From positions 1-17,425 of the forward strand of contig CAYZBM010000041.1 of the NCBI GenBank assembly GCA_964476705.1: DNA of 17,425 nucleotides, given 5' to 3'. Shown one piece after another: positions 6,355 through 14,696 of this stretch. The translations under genes and the position numbers were made by a program. The notes beneath the pieces are model-generated. The model was given only the letters and a program-made list of their open reading frames with translations. It ran no database searches and was not told where the DNA came from. The DNA comes from CAYZBM01 sp964476705 (GTDB taxonomy: Bacteria; Pseudomonadota; Alphaproteobacteria; Rickettsiales; UBA6187). Each line of letters starts with the position of its first letter. Positions within the stretch are counted from its first letter, which is position 1.

Positions 6355-7587
6355 ATGATTAATCTAAAAAATAAACGTTATAAATTATACAGCGTAATAA
6401 CGATTGTTATTACGCTCATTATTATGTTTTATCTTAAACATAATAATGCTCCGCAATTAAATACTAATATTAATGCGGCAGAAGTTGTAACTATAAAAGT
6501 TAAAAAACAAAAAGTTAAGCTTGAATATGAGTATGGAGCAAGAGTTTCTGGGGTGAGAGAAGTAGAAATTCGTGCTCAGATTAGCGGTATTATAAAAAAA
6601 GTATATTACGAAGAAGGGGCTAAAGTTAAAGCTGGAGATATTTTATTTACCATAGAAGACGGAATTTATTTAGCTAAAGTAAAAGAAGCTGAAGCTGTTT
6701 TATTACAAGCAGAAATAAATAGAGACCAAGCTGAAAGAGAAAATAAAAGAATCCAAGGTTTAAGTAAATCAGGAGCGGTAAGTAATAAACAAAAGGAAGA
6801 AACTCTCTCAGCTTTTAAAATTGCTCAAGCGCAAGTTAAAATTGCTCAAGCTAACTATGATGTGGCAAAAATTAATTATAATTATACTAAAGTTGTAGCC
6901 CCAATATGTGGAGTAACTAGCAAAGTATTTAAAACTGAAGGTAATTTAGTTAATATAGCTGGCGATAATTTGCTAACTACAATGGCGCAAACCGATCCGA
7001 TATACGCTAATTTTAATATTGGAGAAGATGAATATTTAGCGTTAAAAAATGAAATAGAACAAGGGAATATAACTATTCCAAAAAAAGGAATAAAAGTTAC
7101 AATTCAAAATAGTCCTAATGAAGGGAGAGTTGATTTTAGAGATTATAAGGCTGATCCTAATACTGGTAGTTTTGCGCTTAGAGCTACTTTATCTAATGAT
7201 GATAATAATTTAGCTCCTGGACAATTTGTAAAGATAATACTTCATGGCATAAAAAGATCAGAAGCAATAATAGTACCGCAAAGAGCAGTACTTGATAACC
7301 AAAATGGAAAATTTGTTTATGTAGTAAGTCGTGATCCCAAAGGTAATTTAGTTGCTATGCCAAAACCAGTAATGCTAGGAGAGTGGCTTAAAAAAGCTGG
7401 TGATTTAAAACAAGGTTGGGTGATAAAATCTGGTCTTGAAAATAATGATGAAGTTATAATAGACGGCATGGCCCATATATTCTTTCCGTTTGCTCCGATT
7501 AATCCTAAATCTTTTATTCCTGAGAAGAAAATAGGGAAAGAGGGTTCTGAACAATTGTTACTTGGTGATAAAAAGAAGGATAAATAA
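6355..7587 (+). CDS. RND efflux periplasmic adaptor (AcrA/MexA-type)
   Basis: A 410-residue membrane fusion protein. An N-terminal hydrophobic segment (about 11-27) with no lipobox cysteine suggests it is anchored in the inner membrane by a transmembrane helix rather than a lipid. The lipoyl halves are at about 68-101 (including AQISGIIKKVYYEEGAKVKAGD) and 177-207 (VVAPICGVTSKVFKTEGNLV), with an alpha-helical hairpin rich in Ala and Gln between them. A beta-barrel and membrane-proximal domain follow, with the family phrase LAPGQFVKI and the IIVPQRAV segment. It should bridge the pump and the outer-membrane channel. The pump gene follows 5 bp after its stop, so the three genes are one operon. 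The substrate cannot be read from sequence. Confidence 0.92.
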   Translation: MINLKNKRYKLYSVITIVITLIIMFYLKHNNAPQLNTNINAAEVVTIKVKKQKVKLEYEYGARVSGVREVEIRAQISGIIKKVYYEEGAKVKAGDILFTIEDGIYLAKVKEAEAVLLQAEINRDQAERENKRIQGLSKSGAVSNKQKEETLSAFKIAQAQVKIAQANYDVAKINYNYTKVVAPICGVTSKVFKTEGNLVNIAGDNLLTTMAQTDPIYANFNIGEDEYLALKNEIEQGNITIPKKGIKVTIQNSPNEGRVDFRDYKADPNTGSFALRATLSNDDNNLAPGQFVKIILHGIKRSEAIIVPQRAVLDNQNGKFVYVVSRDPKGNLVAMPKPVMLGEWLKKAGDLKQGWVIKSGLENNDEVIIDGMAHIFFPFAPINPKSFIPEKKIGKEGSEQLLLGDKKKDK

Positions 7588-7592
7588 TAAAA

Positions 7593-10500
7593 ATGTTTTC
7601 ATTATTTTTTTTGAAAAGGCCAATTTTCGCCTTTGTCATTTCTATTTTATTAGTTCTTGCGGGAATTGCCTCGGTTAAAAATTTACCTATTGCCCAATAT
7701 CCAGAAATTTCTCCACCTGAAGTGCAAATAACTGCGGTTTATCCAGGTGCTTCGGCTGAAGCTATTGAGCAGACGGTTGCTGGTCCCATTGAGAATGCGA
7801 TTAATGGCGTTGAAAACATGTTATATATGTCATCAACATCTTCATCTAATGGCTCTGTAACTATAACTGTAAAATTTGAAATAGGGACCAAAGCCGACCA
7901 AGCGGTTATTAATATTAATAATAGAATTAAAGAAATTGAAGCCAGGCTACCTTTAGAAGTTAGAAGACAAGGAATAATTATAGAAAAAGGCTCTTCATCA
8001 TTTTTACAAGTTTTAGCCTTTCATTCGCAAAACCAAAACCATGATGGTTTATTTATTTCAAATTATGTAACTCTAAATGTTTTAGATAATTTAAAAAGAA
8101 TTCCAGGAACCACCGGGGTTAAGATCTTTGGCGCCAAAGATTATGCAATGAGAATTTGGACTAACCCTGAAAAAATGGCGGCTCTTAGTGTTACAGTTTC
8201 AGATATAACAGCAGCAATTAATGAGCAAAACGCTCAATTTGCGGCAGGTAAAATTGGCCAGATGCCAAATGGAGGAGAGCAGGAGCTGGTTTATACTATC
8301 ACTAGTAAAGGTAGGTTAGAGAGTATAAAAGATTTTGAAAACATAGTGATTCGTGCAAATCAAGATCTAAGTTTGTTAAAACTTAAAGACATAGCTAGAG
8401 TTGAACTAGGTTCTAAAGATTATGATTTTATAGGAAAGATTGATGGGAAAGAAGCAACTTTAGTTGGGATATTTTTACAGCCTGGAGCCAATGCATTAGC
8501 CACCGCAGAAGAAGTGGATAAAACTCTTAAAGGCTTAAGTAAACGTTTTCCGCCAGGGCTTACTTATAGTGTTCCTTATGACACGACTAGATTTGTTGCA
8601 GTATCAATTCGTGAGGTTTTAAAAACTTTAGCTGAGGCAATGATATTAGTATTTTTAGTAGTATTTCTATTTTTACAAGATTTTCGAGCTACTTTAATTC
8701 CTATAATTGCAGTTCCTGTTTCTTTACTTGGGACTTTTGCAGGACTTTATCTTTTAGGCTACTCAATTAACACCTTAACTTTATTTGGTATGGTTTTATC
8801 AATAGGAATAGTTGTTGATGATGCGATTGTGGTGCTTGAGAATATTGAAAGAATTATGCATAAGGAAAAGATTTCAGCAAAAGAAGCTGCAATAAAAGGA
8901 ATGAAAGAGGTTACAGCTCCAGTTATAGCTATAGTACTAGTATTATGTGCAGTATTTATTCCTATTGCCTTTCTTGGTGGTTTAACTGGTGAATTATATC
9001 GGCAGTTTGCAGTAACTATTTCAATTGCAGTTATTTTATCGGGTTTTATTGCTTTAACCATGACTCCGGCCTTGAGTTTAGTTTTATTAAAACATGAACA
9101 TATTCGCCAGAGTAAATTTTTTGATTGGTTTAACGAGCTATTTACCAAAATTACTACTAAATATACAAGTGGGGTTAGTTTATTAATTAAACACGCTAAA
9201 AAAACAATATTAGTTTTTGTTCTAATGATAATTACTACTTTAGTTCTATGGCAATTTACTCCTAAATCTTTAGTTCCAGATGAAGATCAAGGTTATTATA
9301 TTATTGCAGCACTACTTCCTGATGGAGCTTCTTTAGAAAGAACAGATAAAGTAGTAGGCGATATAATTAAAGCGGTACAATCAAATAAAGCCAATATGAA
9401 TGTAATTTCATTTACCGGGATGGATTTTTTAGGAGGGGGATTTAAAAATAGTGCTGCCACAATATTTGTAACTCAACAACATTGGGACGAACGAAAGATA
9501 ACTAGCAAGGAACTAGTTGCTGAATTATTAGCAAAAACTGCAAATATTAAAGAAGCTTTAGTTTTAGCTTTTACGCCCCCGGCGATTTTTGGTTTAGGCT
9601 CAACAGGAGGTTTTGAAGTTTATATTCAAAATAGGGGAGAGTCTAATTACCGAAAATTCCCAGAAATAATCCAAAAAATAATTGGTGAAGCTCAGAAAGA
9701 CAAATCTTTAGCGATGGTAAATACTTTATGGCGCGCACAAACCCCGCAATTATATATAGATCTTGATCGACCTAAAGCTAAAGCTTTGGGGGTAAATATA
9801 GACGATGTTTTTAATACAATAGCGGCAAATACCAGTTCTTATTATGTAAATGATTTTAATAAATATGGCAGAGCCTGGCAGGTATTGCTTTCTGCTGATT
9901 CACAATATAGAAAAGAACCGGTAGATGTAGGACGAATATATATTCGGAATAATAAAGGTGATATGGTACCACTTTCAGCGATTGCTAAAATAGAATTTAA
10001 ATCCGGAGCCGATAGCTTAGATCGTTATAATAATTTTTCAGCGGTAAAATTAATAGGTCAAGCAGCTCCAGGTTATAGTTCTGGTGATGCACTTGATGCT
10101 TTTGAAAAAATTGCCCAAAAAGTTCTGCCTGAAGATTTCTCATATGAGTGGACGGGAGCTTCATATCAAGAAAAAATATTATCAAGCAACGCAGCCATAT
10201 CATTATTATTTGCAGTTATAGTTGCTTACTTAATTCTTGCGGCTTTATATGAAAGTTGGTTATTACCAATAACTATATTGTTAATTTTACCTTTTGGTGT
10301 TTTTGGCGCTTTAATAGCAGTAAAATTAAAAGGCATAACTAATGATGTTTATTTTCAAATTGGCCTGGTTACTTTAATTGGTCTGGCATCAAAAAATGCT
10401 ATTTTAATAGTTGAATATGCCTTACTTAAAATGCATGAAGGGAAAGATGCTGCTCTTGCGGCTCAAGAAGCTGCTTCTTTAAGATTCAGACCAATAATCA

Positions 10501-10688
10501 TGACATCATTAGCTTTTATTTTAGGAGTTGTTCCTTTGGTGTTTTCGCATGGAGCAGGGGCGGGAGCTAGGCAATCGGTAGGGAGTGGGGTGGCGGGAGG
10601 CATGTTAGCCGCAACCTTCTTAGCAATATTTTTTGTTCCTTTATTTTTTAAATTAATTATGGGCCGAATTAATAAAAAGGATAAGTAA
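7593..10688 (+). CDS. RND multidrug efflux pump, inner-membrane transporter (AcrB/MexB-type, HAE1)
   Basis: A full-length 1031-residue HAE1-type transporter. It opens with FFLKRPIFAFVISILLVLAG, the typical first helix, and PIAQYPEISPPEVQITAVYPGASAE. The proton relay is intact: VVDDAIVVLENIER with D409 and D410 in helix 4, and GLASKNAILIVEYA with K934 in helix 10. Two large periplasmic loops separate the two groups of six membrane helices, and GGLTGELYRQFAVT and the C-terminal Gly-rich GAGAGARQSVGSGVAGGM segment are as expected. It works as a trimer, taking up compounds from the periplasm or membrane and handing them to the outer-membrane channel in exchange for protons. It starts 5 bp after the adaptor and ends 3 bp before the channel gene. 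No local regulator is seen. Confidence 0.95.
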   Translation: MFSLFFLKRPIFAFVISILLVLAGIASVKNLPIAQYPEISPPEVQITAVYPGASAEAIEQTVAGPIENAINGVENMLYMSSTSSSNGSVTITVKFEIGTKADQAVININNRIKEIEARLPLEVRRQGIIIEKGSSSFLQVLAFHSQNQNHDGLFISNYVTLNVLDNLKRIPGTTGVKIFGAKDYAMRIWTNPEKMAALSVTVSDITAAINEQNAQFAAGKIGQMPNGGEQELVYTITSKGRLESIKDFENIVIRANQDLSLLKLKDIARVELGSKDYDFIGKIDGKEATLVGIFLQPGANALATAEEVDKTLKGLSKRFPPGLTYSVPYDTTRFVAVSIREVLKTLAEAMILVFLVVFLFLQDFRATLIPIIAVPVSLLGTFAGLYLLGYSINTLTLFGMVLSIGIVVDDAIVVLENIERIMHKEKISAKEAAIKGMKEVTAPVIAIVLVLCAVFIPIAFLGGLTGELYRQFAVTISIAVILSGFIALTMTPALSLVLLKHEHIRQSKFFDWFNELFTKITTKYTSGVSLLIKHAKKTILVFVLMIITTLVLWQFTPKSLVPDEDQGYYIIAALLPDGASLERTDKVVGDIIKAVQSNKANMNVISFTGMDFLGGGFKNSAATIFVTQQHWDERKITSKELVAELLAKTANIKEALVLAFTPPAIFGLGSTGGFEVYIQNRGESNYRKFPEIIQKIIGEAQKDKSLAMVNTLWRAQTPQLYIDLDRPKAKALGVNIDDVFNTIAANTSSYYVNDFNKYGRAWQVLLSADSQYRKEPVDVGRIYIRNNKGDMVPLSAIAKIEFKSGADSLDRYNNFSAVKLIGQAAPGYSSGDALDAFEKIAQKVLPEDFSYEWTGASYQEKILSSNAAISLLFAVIVAYLILAALYESWLLPITILLILPFGVFGALIAVKLKGITNDVYFQIGLVTLIGLASKNAILIVEYALLKMHEGKDAALAAQEAASLRFRPIIMTSLAFILGVVPLVFSHGAGAGARQSVGSGVAGGMLAATFLAIFFVPLFFKLIMGRINKKDK

Positions 10689-10691
10689 AAA

Positions 10692-12104
10692 ATGAATAAT
10701 TTACCTTCAGCTAAAATTAAGAAGAAATTGCTAAATAAAGCCCTAATTTTGTTGTTGGGATTTAATTTATTTAGTTGTAATAATTATAAAATTCCTGAAC
10801 TTGAACTTAAAAAAACTAAAGAAGTTAAATTTGATTATACGGTAGAAAAATGGTGGTTAAATTTTGCTGACGCTAAATTAAATGCAGTAATTGAAGAAGC
10901 CTTAAAAAATAACAATGATGTTTTAATTGCTAGTGAAAATGTAAATCAAGCCAGAATTTCTTTATCTAAAGCCAATACTAGCTATTTTCCATCTCTGTCT
11001 TTTTTAGCTAATGTTTCAAGGGATAAATATAGCAGAGAGACCTTTTTGGCCAATCAGCAAAATAGAAGTATTGAAGATTCATATCAAGGAAGCGTAACTG
11101 CTGCCTATGAAGTTGATTTATGGGGAAGATTGGCAGCTTTAAGGAAATCAGCTAAAGCAAGGTTGGCGGCAACAGATTACGCAAGGCTTGTTAACTATAA
11201 TTCAGTTAGTGCTTTAGTAGCTAAAAGTTATTTTGACCTATTAAGTTTAGATCAAGAAGAAATAGTATTTGCCCAATTACTTAATAAGTATCAAAAGCTT
11301 TTAAATGCATATAAGGCAGAATATAAATCTGGTTTAATTGGTAAGGAAGAGCTTTTAAGCTTTAAAGAAGAAAGAAATAATTTACTTGCTGATTATGAAG
11401 TAGTTAAGCAAGAAAGATATAAAACCGAATTATTAATTGCTAATTTGCTGGGTCGCGATATTGAAAAAATTAAAGACGGGATGGTTATTAGAGACAATCG
11501 TTATTTAGTTAAATTATTTAATTTTGATAAAATTCCAAGAAATATACCCTCTAATTTATTATCCAGAAGACCAGATATAAAAGCTGCAAAGGCACAATTA
11601 ATTGCAGCAAATTATGATGTTACGCAGGTAGAAAGAAAATGGTTGCCGAGTATTAACCTGACTAGTATTTTAGGGCAAGAATCAATAGAATTAAATAAAT
11701 TAGCTAAAAGTCCAGCCAACTTTTGGCATGTTGGAGCAAGTATAGCTCAGCCTTACTCATTTCTGACTTTAGCTGACAATGTAGCACAAGCTAAATCCTT
11801 AAGAAAAACCGCAGAATTAAATTTTAAACAAGCGGCAAGGCAAGCCTATAGCGATGCTTTTATCGCCTTATCTAATTATAATACAAGTAAACAAGCAGAT
11901 GAATTTAGTGCTAAGGCCTATAAAAATAGACAGCATATTCTAGCCTTAGCTAAAGAGAAATTATCTTTAGGTGAGATAAGTGACGCTGACTTAGCACGAG
12001 ATGAAATAAACCTTCTGTTGGCTAAAAGAAAATATCTAAAAACCAGACAGAATTTAAGCTTAGCGCTTATCGATTTACATCAAGCTTTAGGTGGCGGATT
12101 TTAA
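10692..12104 (+). CDS. Outer-membrane efflux lipoprotein (OprM/NodT-type TolC family)
   Basis: A 470-residue TolC-family channel. The N-terminus is a lipoprotein signal: basic residues, a hydrophobic core LNKALILLLGFNL and a lipobox LFSC, so the mature protein would begin at the lipidated Cys and sit in the outer membrane. Family phrases include EKWWLNFADAKLNAVIEEALKNN, AAYEVDLWGRL, the RRPDIKAAKAQL segment and repeated long coiled-coil helices rich in Ala and Lys. Three copies would form the barrel and periplasmic tunnel. With AAGGA a few bases upstream and only 3 bp to the pump stop, it is the third gene of the RND operon and completes the tripartite exporter. Confidence 0.93.
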   Translation: MNNLPSAKIKKKLLNKALILLLGFNLFSCNNYKIPELELKKTKEVKFDYTVEKWWLNFADAKLNAVIEEALKNNNDVLIASENVNQARISLSKANTSYFPSLSFLANVSRDKYSRETFLANQQNRSIEDSYQGSVTAAYEVDLWGRLAALRKSAKARLAATDYARLVNYNSVSALVAKSYFDLLSLDQEEIVFAQLLNKYQKLLNAYKAEYKSGLIGKEELLSFKEERNNLLADYEVVKQERYKTELLIANLLGRDIEKIKDGMVIRDNRYLVKLFNFDKIPRNIPSNLLSRRPDIKAAKAQLIAANYDVTQVERKWLPSINLTSILGQESIELNKLAKSPANFWHVGASIAQPYSFLTLADNVAQAKSLRKTAELNFKQAARQAYSDAFIALSNYNTSKQADEFSAKAYKNRQHILALAKEKLSLGEISDADLARDEINLLLAKRKYLKTRQNLSLALIDLHQALGGGF

Positions 12105-12137
12105 TTTAACATATTAAGTATATTTTAAATTTTTTAC

Positions 12138-12367
12138 TGTGGATAAGTCGGTTGGTATTTTTTGTATAATGTGTTGATAAGTCGTGCTGCGATCCTTTTA
12201 TTCTATTGGAACTTATAAATATTTTTTATTCTAGTCTATTTAATGGTTTAATACGAATCTTTATTATAATTATAAGAATATTTTGTATTTTTTGAGTTGA
12301 GACTCGAAATTTCCACATGTGGATATGTGGATAACTTGTGGATAAGTCGGGAATATTTTGTGGATAA
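12138..12367 (+). other. DnaA-box cluster, origin-like region
   Basis: Four exact TGTGGATAA sequences (reverse complement of the consensus DnaA box TTATCCACA) lie at 12138-12146, 12326-12334, 12337-12345 and 12359-12367. Two one-mismatch copies lie at 12172-12180 and 12318-12326. All point the same way. Three carry the longer tail AAGTCG. A perfect palindrome TCCACATGTGGA (12312-12323) overlaps the dense right group. Between the two groups is a very AT-rich stretch (about 12186-12300), a plausible unwinding region. The surrounding gene-free stretch is 12105-12572, and the flanking genes are convergent. This could be a chromosomal or plasmid origin, or a DnaA-binding reservoir. Confidence 0.6.
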
Positions 12368-12428
12368 CTTTTGTAACTAGCTGAATAACAACAGTAAAAA
12401 TAGAGTATGTGAAAATGGCTTATTTAGC

Positions 12429-12473
12429 CTATTTCTCTAGAATATTTTTCTTCCAGTTGCTAAATTGCGTAAT
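12429..12473 (-). pseudogene. Relic of a fic 3' end
   Basis: On the minus strand this reads ITQFSNWKKNILEK-stop, matching the C-terminus of the intact Fic protein encoded at 13118-14518 (AQFSNWKKNIWEKSAK). At the DNA level 12441-12472 matches 13139-13170 at 29 of 32 positions, same strand. An in-frame stop lies about seven codons upstream, so only the tail remains. The two copies flank the DUF983 gene as direct repeats. Confidence 0.55.
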
Positions 12474-12526
12474 GATGATCCATAATATAGGTCATTTGAA
12501 TCATGAAATACTATAGGTCATTCAGC

Positions 12527-12582
12527 AAAACATAGAAGTTGTTATAAGTATAGTAGATCAAATAATGATTTGCTATTTTTCT
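12527..12582. repeat. Dispersed repeat, copy B
   Basis: Two repeat modules are joined here. 12527-12550 resembles 61-85 and the 17382 region (AAAACATA, then TTATAAG) in the same orientation. 12549-12582 is the inverted copy of 131-165, with one mismatch and one length difference. The second module covers the last codons and stop of the DUF983 gene. Just upstream TATAGGTCATT occurs twice (12486-12496, 12512-12522). The modules recur in different arrangements, as expected of rearranged or mobile short repeats. Confidence 0.5.
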
Positions 12583-12944
12583 GACCCAATACATCCTGAA
12601 CGCCAGATCATACCAACAAAGAATCCCTTGGCTCTAGGTAGTATTATAGCCACTAGTGTTAAGATATATATAATTGTCGCCATCACTACCTGCCAGTCTA
12701 GCCAACGCTCTTTTGATAAGACAAAGAACAGGAATGGAGCGAGCAGATGTGCGACTATCAGCACAGTAAGCCATGCCGGGCCATCATCAGCTCTTATATG
12801 TCCAAAAGATTTTTTGCAATAATCACATTTTTCAACTTGGATTAGGTAGCTTGCGAATAATCGTCCTTTACCGCAGTTGGGGCATCTGCCAAATATGCTA
12901 CGCTTCACAACTGTCCAAAATGGTTGCTGTTTATCTTTTGTCAT
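12573..12944 (-). CDS. DUF983 zinc-ribbon membrane protein
   Basis: A 123-residue protein with the DUF983 signature. It has two Cys pairs, GRCPNCGKGRLF (C21, C24) and KCDYC (C40, C43), probably binding zinc, then FGHIRADDGPAW (48-58), two membrane helices (about 60-76 and 86-103) and a terminal segment LPRAKGFFVGMIW. Function is unknown in the family; it is an inner-membrane protein. I start at 12944 (MTKDKQQPFW), where family similarity begins. An in-frame ATG at 12977 would add 11 poorly conserved residues, and neither start has a clear ribosome-binding site. The last codons lie in a repeat shared with 131-165, and the gene sits between a full fic and a fic relic, so it may have moved here. 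Confidence 0.85.
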   Translation of the reverse strand: MTKDKQQPFWTVVKRSIFGRCPNCGKGRLFASYLIQVEKCDYCKKSFGHIRADDGPAWLTVLIVAHLLAPFLFFVLSKERWLDWQVVMATIIYILTLVAIILPRAKGFFVGMIWRSGCIGSEK

Positions 12945-12980
12945 TACTACTAACATTATGTTGGGATAAAAAATCACGAA

Positions 12981-13091
12981 TCATATGACGCAAGAACCTC
13001 TCGGGCCTTGCATCATATTTATAATATAACTCCTTAATGTATTAGGATCAATCAGAACCGTCATAGATGCTGTGCGATTTTCGAGCATCAT
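12981..13091 (-). pseudogene. Unrecognised short ORF or gene remnant
   Basis: Between the fic stop and the DUF983 start, the minus strand reads MMLENRTASMTVLIDPNTLR followed by SYIINMMQGPRGSCVI and a stop (36 residues). It has a protein-like composition rather than the Lys/Asn/Ile-rich look of random AT-rich DNA here, and the frame stays open upstream into fic. I do not recognise the family. It may be the tail of a lost gene left by the rearrangement that placed DUF983 next to fic. No good ribosome-binding site is seen. Confidence 0.25.
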
Positions 13092-13117
13092 TTCTTTATA
13101 GAGTCCTTGAGAATTGT

Positions 13118-14518
13118 CTATTTTGCTGATTTTTCCCAAATATTTTTCTTCCAATTGCTAAATTGTGCAAGATTTACTTTATAGCGAGCGATGTTACCTT
13201 CATGTAAAGAGATTAATTCTCTATCAATTAATTCATTAAATTGTTTTTTATTTTCATTTGGTATTTTTTCTGCGGCTAGATTTATTATGCTAAAGATATC
13301 TGCCATGTTTAAGGAATTAACAATAATATCATGTATAGTTTTCGAGATAATTTCTTGATATTTCATAACGAAAAGATTCGGCTCGCCTAAAGTTTTCTGG
13401 ATACTTGCATAATGAGAGGATGAATGTTCATAGGCCCAGATAAAAACCTCCTTTAATAATTCGATCTGATTTAATTCATATACTCCTAAATTAGCGTAGA
13501 TATACATCTTTTCAGTAACATCAATAAAAGATAAGGGTGATAAATTATTTTTAATAAAAGGTATGTTTGCAGCAAGCCGAGATACTCTTTTATTTACATC
13601 TTCAAAAGGTTGGAGATAAGGAATATGAACCATAATAAAAAATGCTTGTTCAAACGGATCTTTAATTAAATTAGCTTTAGTTAAAATTAAATCAAACATT
13701 TCAGCTATTATCTGGGGGATAAAAATAGGTTCATAAGCACAATGGTGGATACCAAAGGGAATATTACGTAAACTACCTACAGATGCAGGGTTTGGTAATA
13801 GGTTACGCGCTAATAAGCCATGGAGATTTAATATTGTATAATGATTAAATCTTATATCGGCGTTCGACTCAATTAAAAACTCAATTGCATCTTTATGATT
13901 TAAGATCATTTGAGTTTCTTGTGGTGATCTATTTTTAGCTATCTCGCCAAAATTAATTAATCTTAGCGTATCTAATAAAGAATAGGTATTACCTTCTAAC
14001 CGACTAGAATTCCAAGAAAAATCAATTAATAAACGATTAAAAACTTCTTTGGTATAAGTTCCTGTTGGATTGTCATGATTTATAATTAGACTAATTTTTT
14101 TTAACTTATCTTTTTCTTCCGGGTTTAAGTAATTAGTTTCGTTGGGAATATAATTATACAAAAAATCTCGATTATAACCAACAATCTTTCTTTCTGCTAT
14201 TGGTCTGCTAACTAGGGCTAATATTTTTTTAGCTTTTGCAGATAATGTTATAGGAAATAGATCATTTTCAGGGGATGATTCGTTTTTAATAGAAATATTT
14301 TTCTTGATCAGCACATAACGCACATTGTGGGAATGTCCTTCTGTGGTAATTTTTTCTGTGGATTTAAGTTTTTGTAAACGCCTTTGCAGAGTTCTACGAG
14401 TTAGATTATTATTGTTTAAGGCTTTTTCTATTTCATCAATTAAGGCTCCTTGAGGAAACTTTGCCAATATATCAATTATTGAGTTTACTTCTTGTGAAAT
14501 AGCTTTTTTCTTTTTCAT
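13118..14518 (-). CDS. Fic-domain protein with degenerate active-site motif and N-terminal helix-turn-helix
   Basis: A 466-residue protein. Residues 1-70 look like a winged helix-turn-helix (KFPQGALIDEIEKAL, LTRRTLQRRLQKLKS). SSRLEGN (171-177) fits the (S/T)xxxE(G/N) inhibitory helix of class II Fic proteins. LHGLLARNLLPNPASVGSLRN (232-252) is a typical Fic segment. The active site reads YLQPFEDVNKRVSR (301-314), where the usual HPFxDGNGRxxR has Gln303 for the catalytic His and Val for Gly. Fic enzymes normally transfer AMP to a protein hydroxyl; the loss of His puts that activity in doubt here. I recall similar LQPFEDVNKR variants in other bacterial Fic proteins, so this may be a subfamily trait rather than a mutation. 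A C-terminal helical region (370-466) may be a further DNA-binding or regulatory part. Cytoplasmic. Confidence 0.85.
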   Translation of the reverse strand: MKKKKAISQEVNSIIDILAKFPQGALIDEIEKALNNNNLTRRTLQRRLQKLKSTEKITTEGHSHNVRYVLIKKNISIKNESSPENDLFPITLSAKAKKILALVSRPIAERKIVGYNRDFLYNYIPNETNYLNPEEKDKLKKISLIINHDNPTGTYTKEVFNRLLIDFSWNSSRLEGNTYSLLDTLRLINFGEIAKNRSPQETQMILNHKDAIEFLIESNADIRFNHYTILNLHGLLARNLLPNPASVGSLRNIPFGIHHCAYEPIFIPQIIAEMFDLILTKANLIKDPFEQAFFIMVHIPYLQPFEDVNKRVSRLAANIPFIKNNLSPLSFIDVTEKMYIYANLGVYELNQIELLKEVFIWAYEHSSSHYASIQKTLGEPNLFVMKYQEIISKTIHDIIVNSLNMADIFSIINLAAEKIPNENKKQFNELIDRELISLHEGNIARYKVNLAQFSNWKKNIWEKSAK

Positions 14519-14539
14519 GTTCTACGACAGTTTTTGGAG

Positions 14540-14590
14540 TTCCGCGACAGATGATAGCATGCAATTGTCGCGGAAGCAAGCTCCGCGACA
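14540..14590. repeat. REP-like GC-rich hairpin cluster upstream of fic
   Basis: TCCGCGACA occurs three times in alternating orientation: forward at 14541-14549, reverse (TGTCGCGGA) at 14566-14574, forward at 14582-14590. Copies 1 and 2 form a 10-bp perfect stem (14540-14549 with 14566-14575); copies 2 and 3 form a 9-bp perfect stem with loop AGCAAGC. The two hairpins are mutually exclusive. More GC-rich words (GCGCGGAA, GGCGCGAA, AGCGCT) follow to 14636. This stands out sharply from the AT-rich surroundings and resembles a repetitive extragenic palindrome. Confidence 0.6.
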
Positions 14591-14696
14591 TATTTTTAGC
14601 GCGGAACCCTAAAATATGGCGCGAAAATAGCGCTATAATTGCAATTTTATCTAAATTTTATTTTTATATCTCATGAGAGTGAGGGATTAAAGAAAT

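Noticed and set aside
8759..9148. Minus-strand ORF of 129 codons inside the pump gene
   Set aside because: It lies wholly antisense to a strongly conserved RND transporter and shows no family similarity.
12565..12988. Plus-strand ORFs across the DUF983 gene
   Set aside because: They are antisense shadows of a gene with a clear zinc-ribbon and membrane signature.
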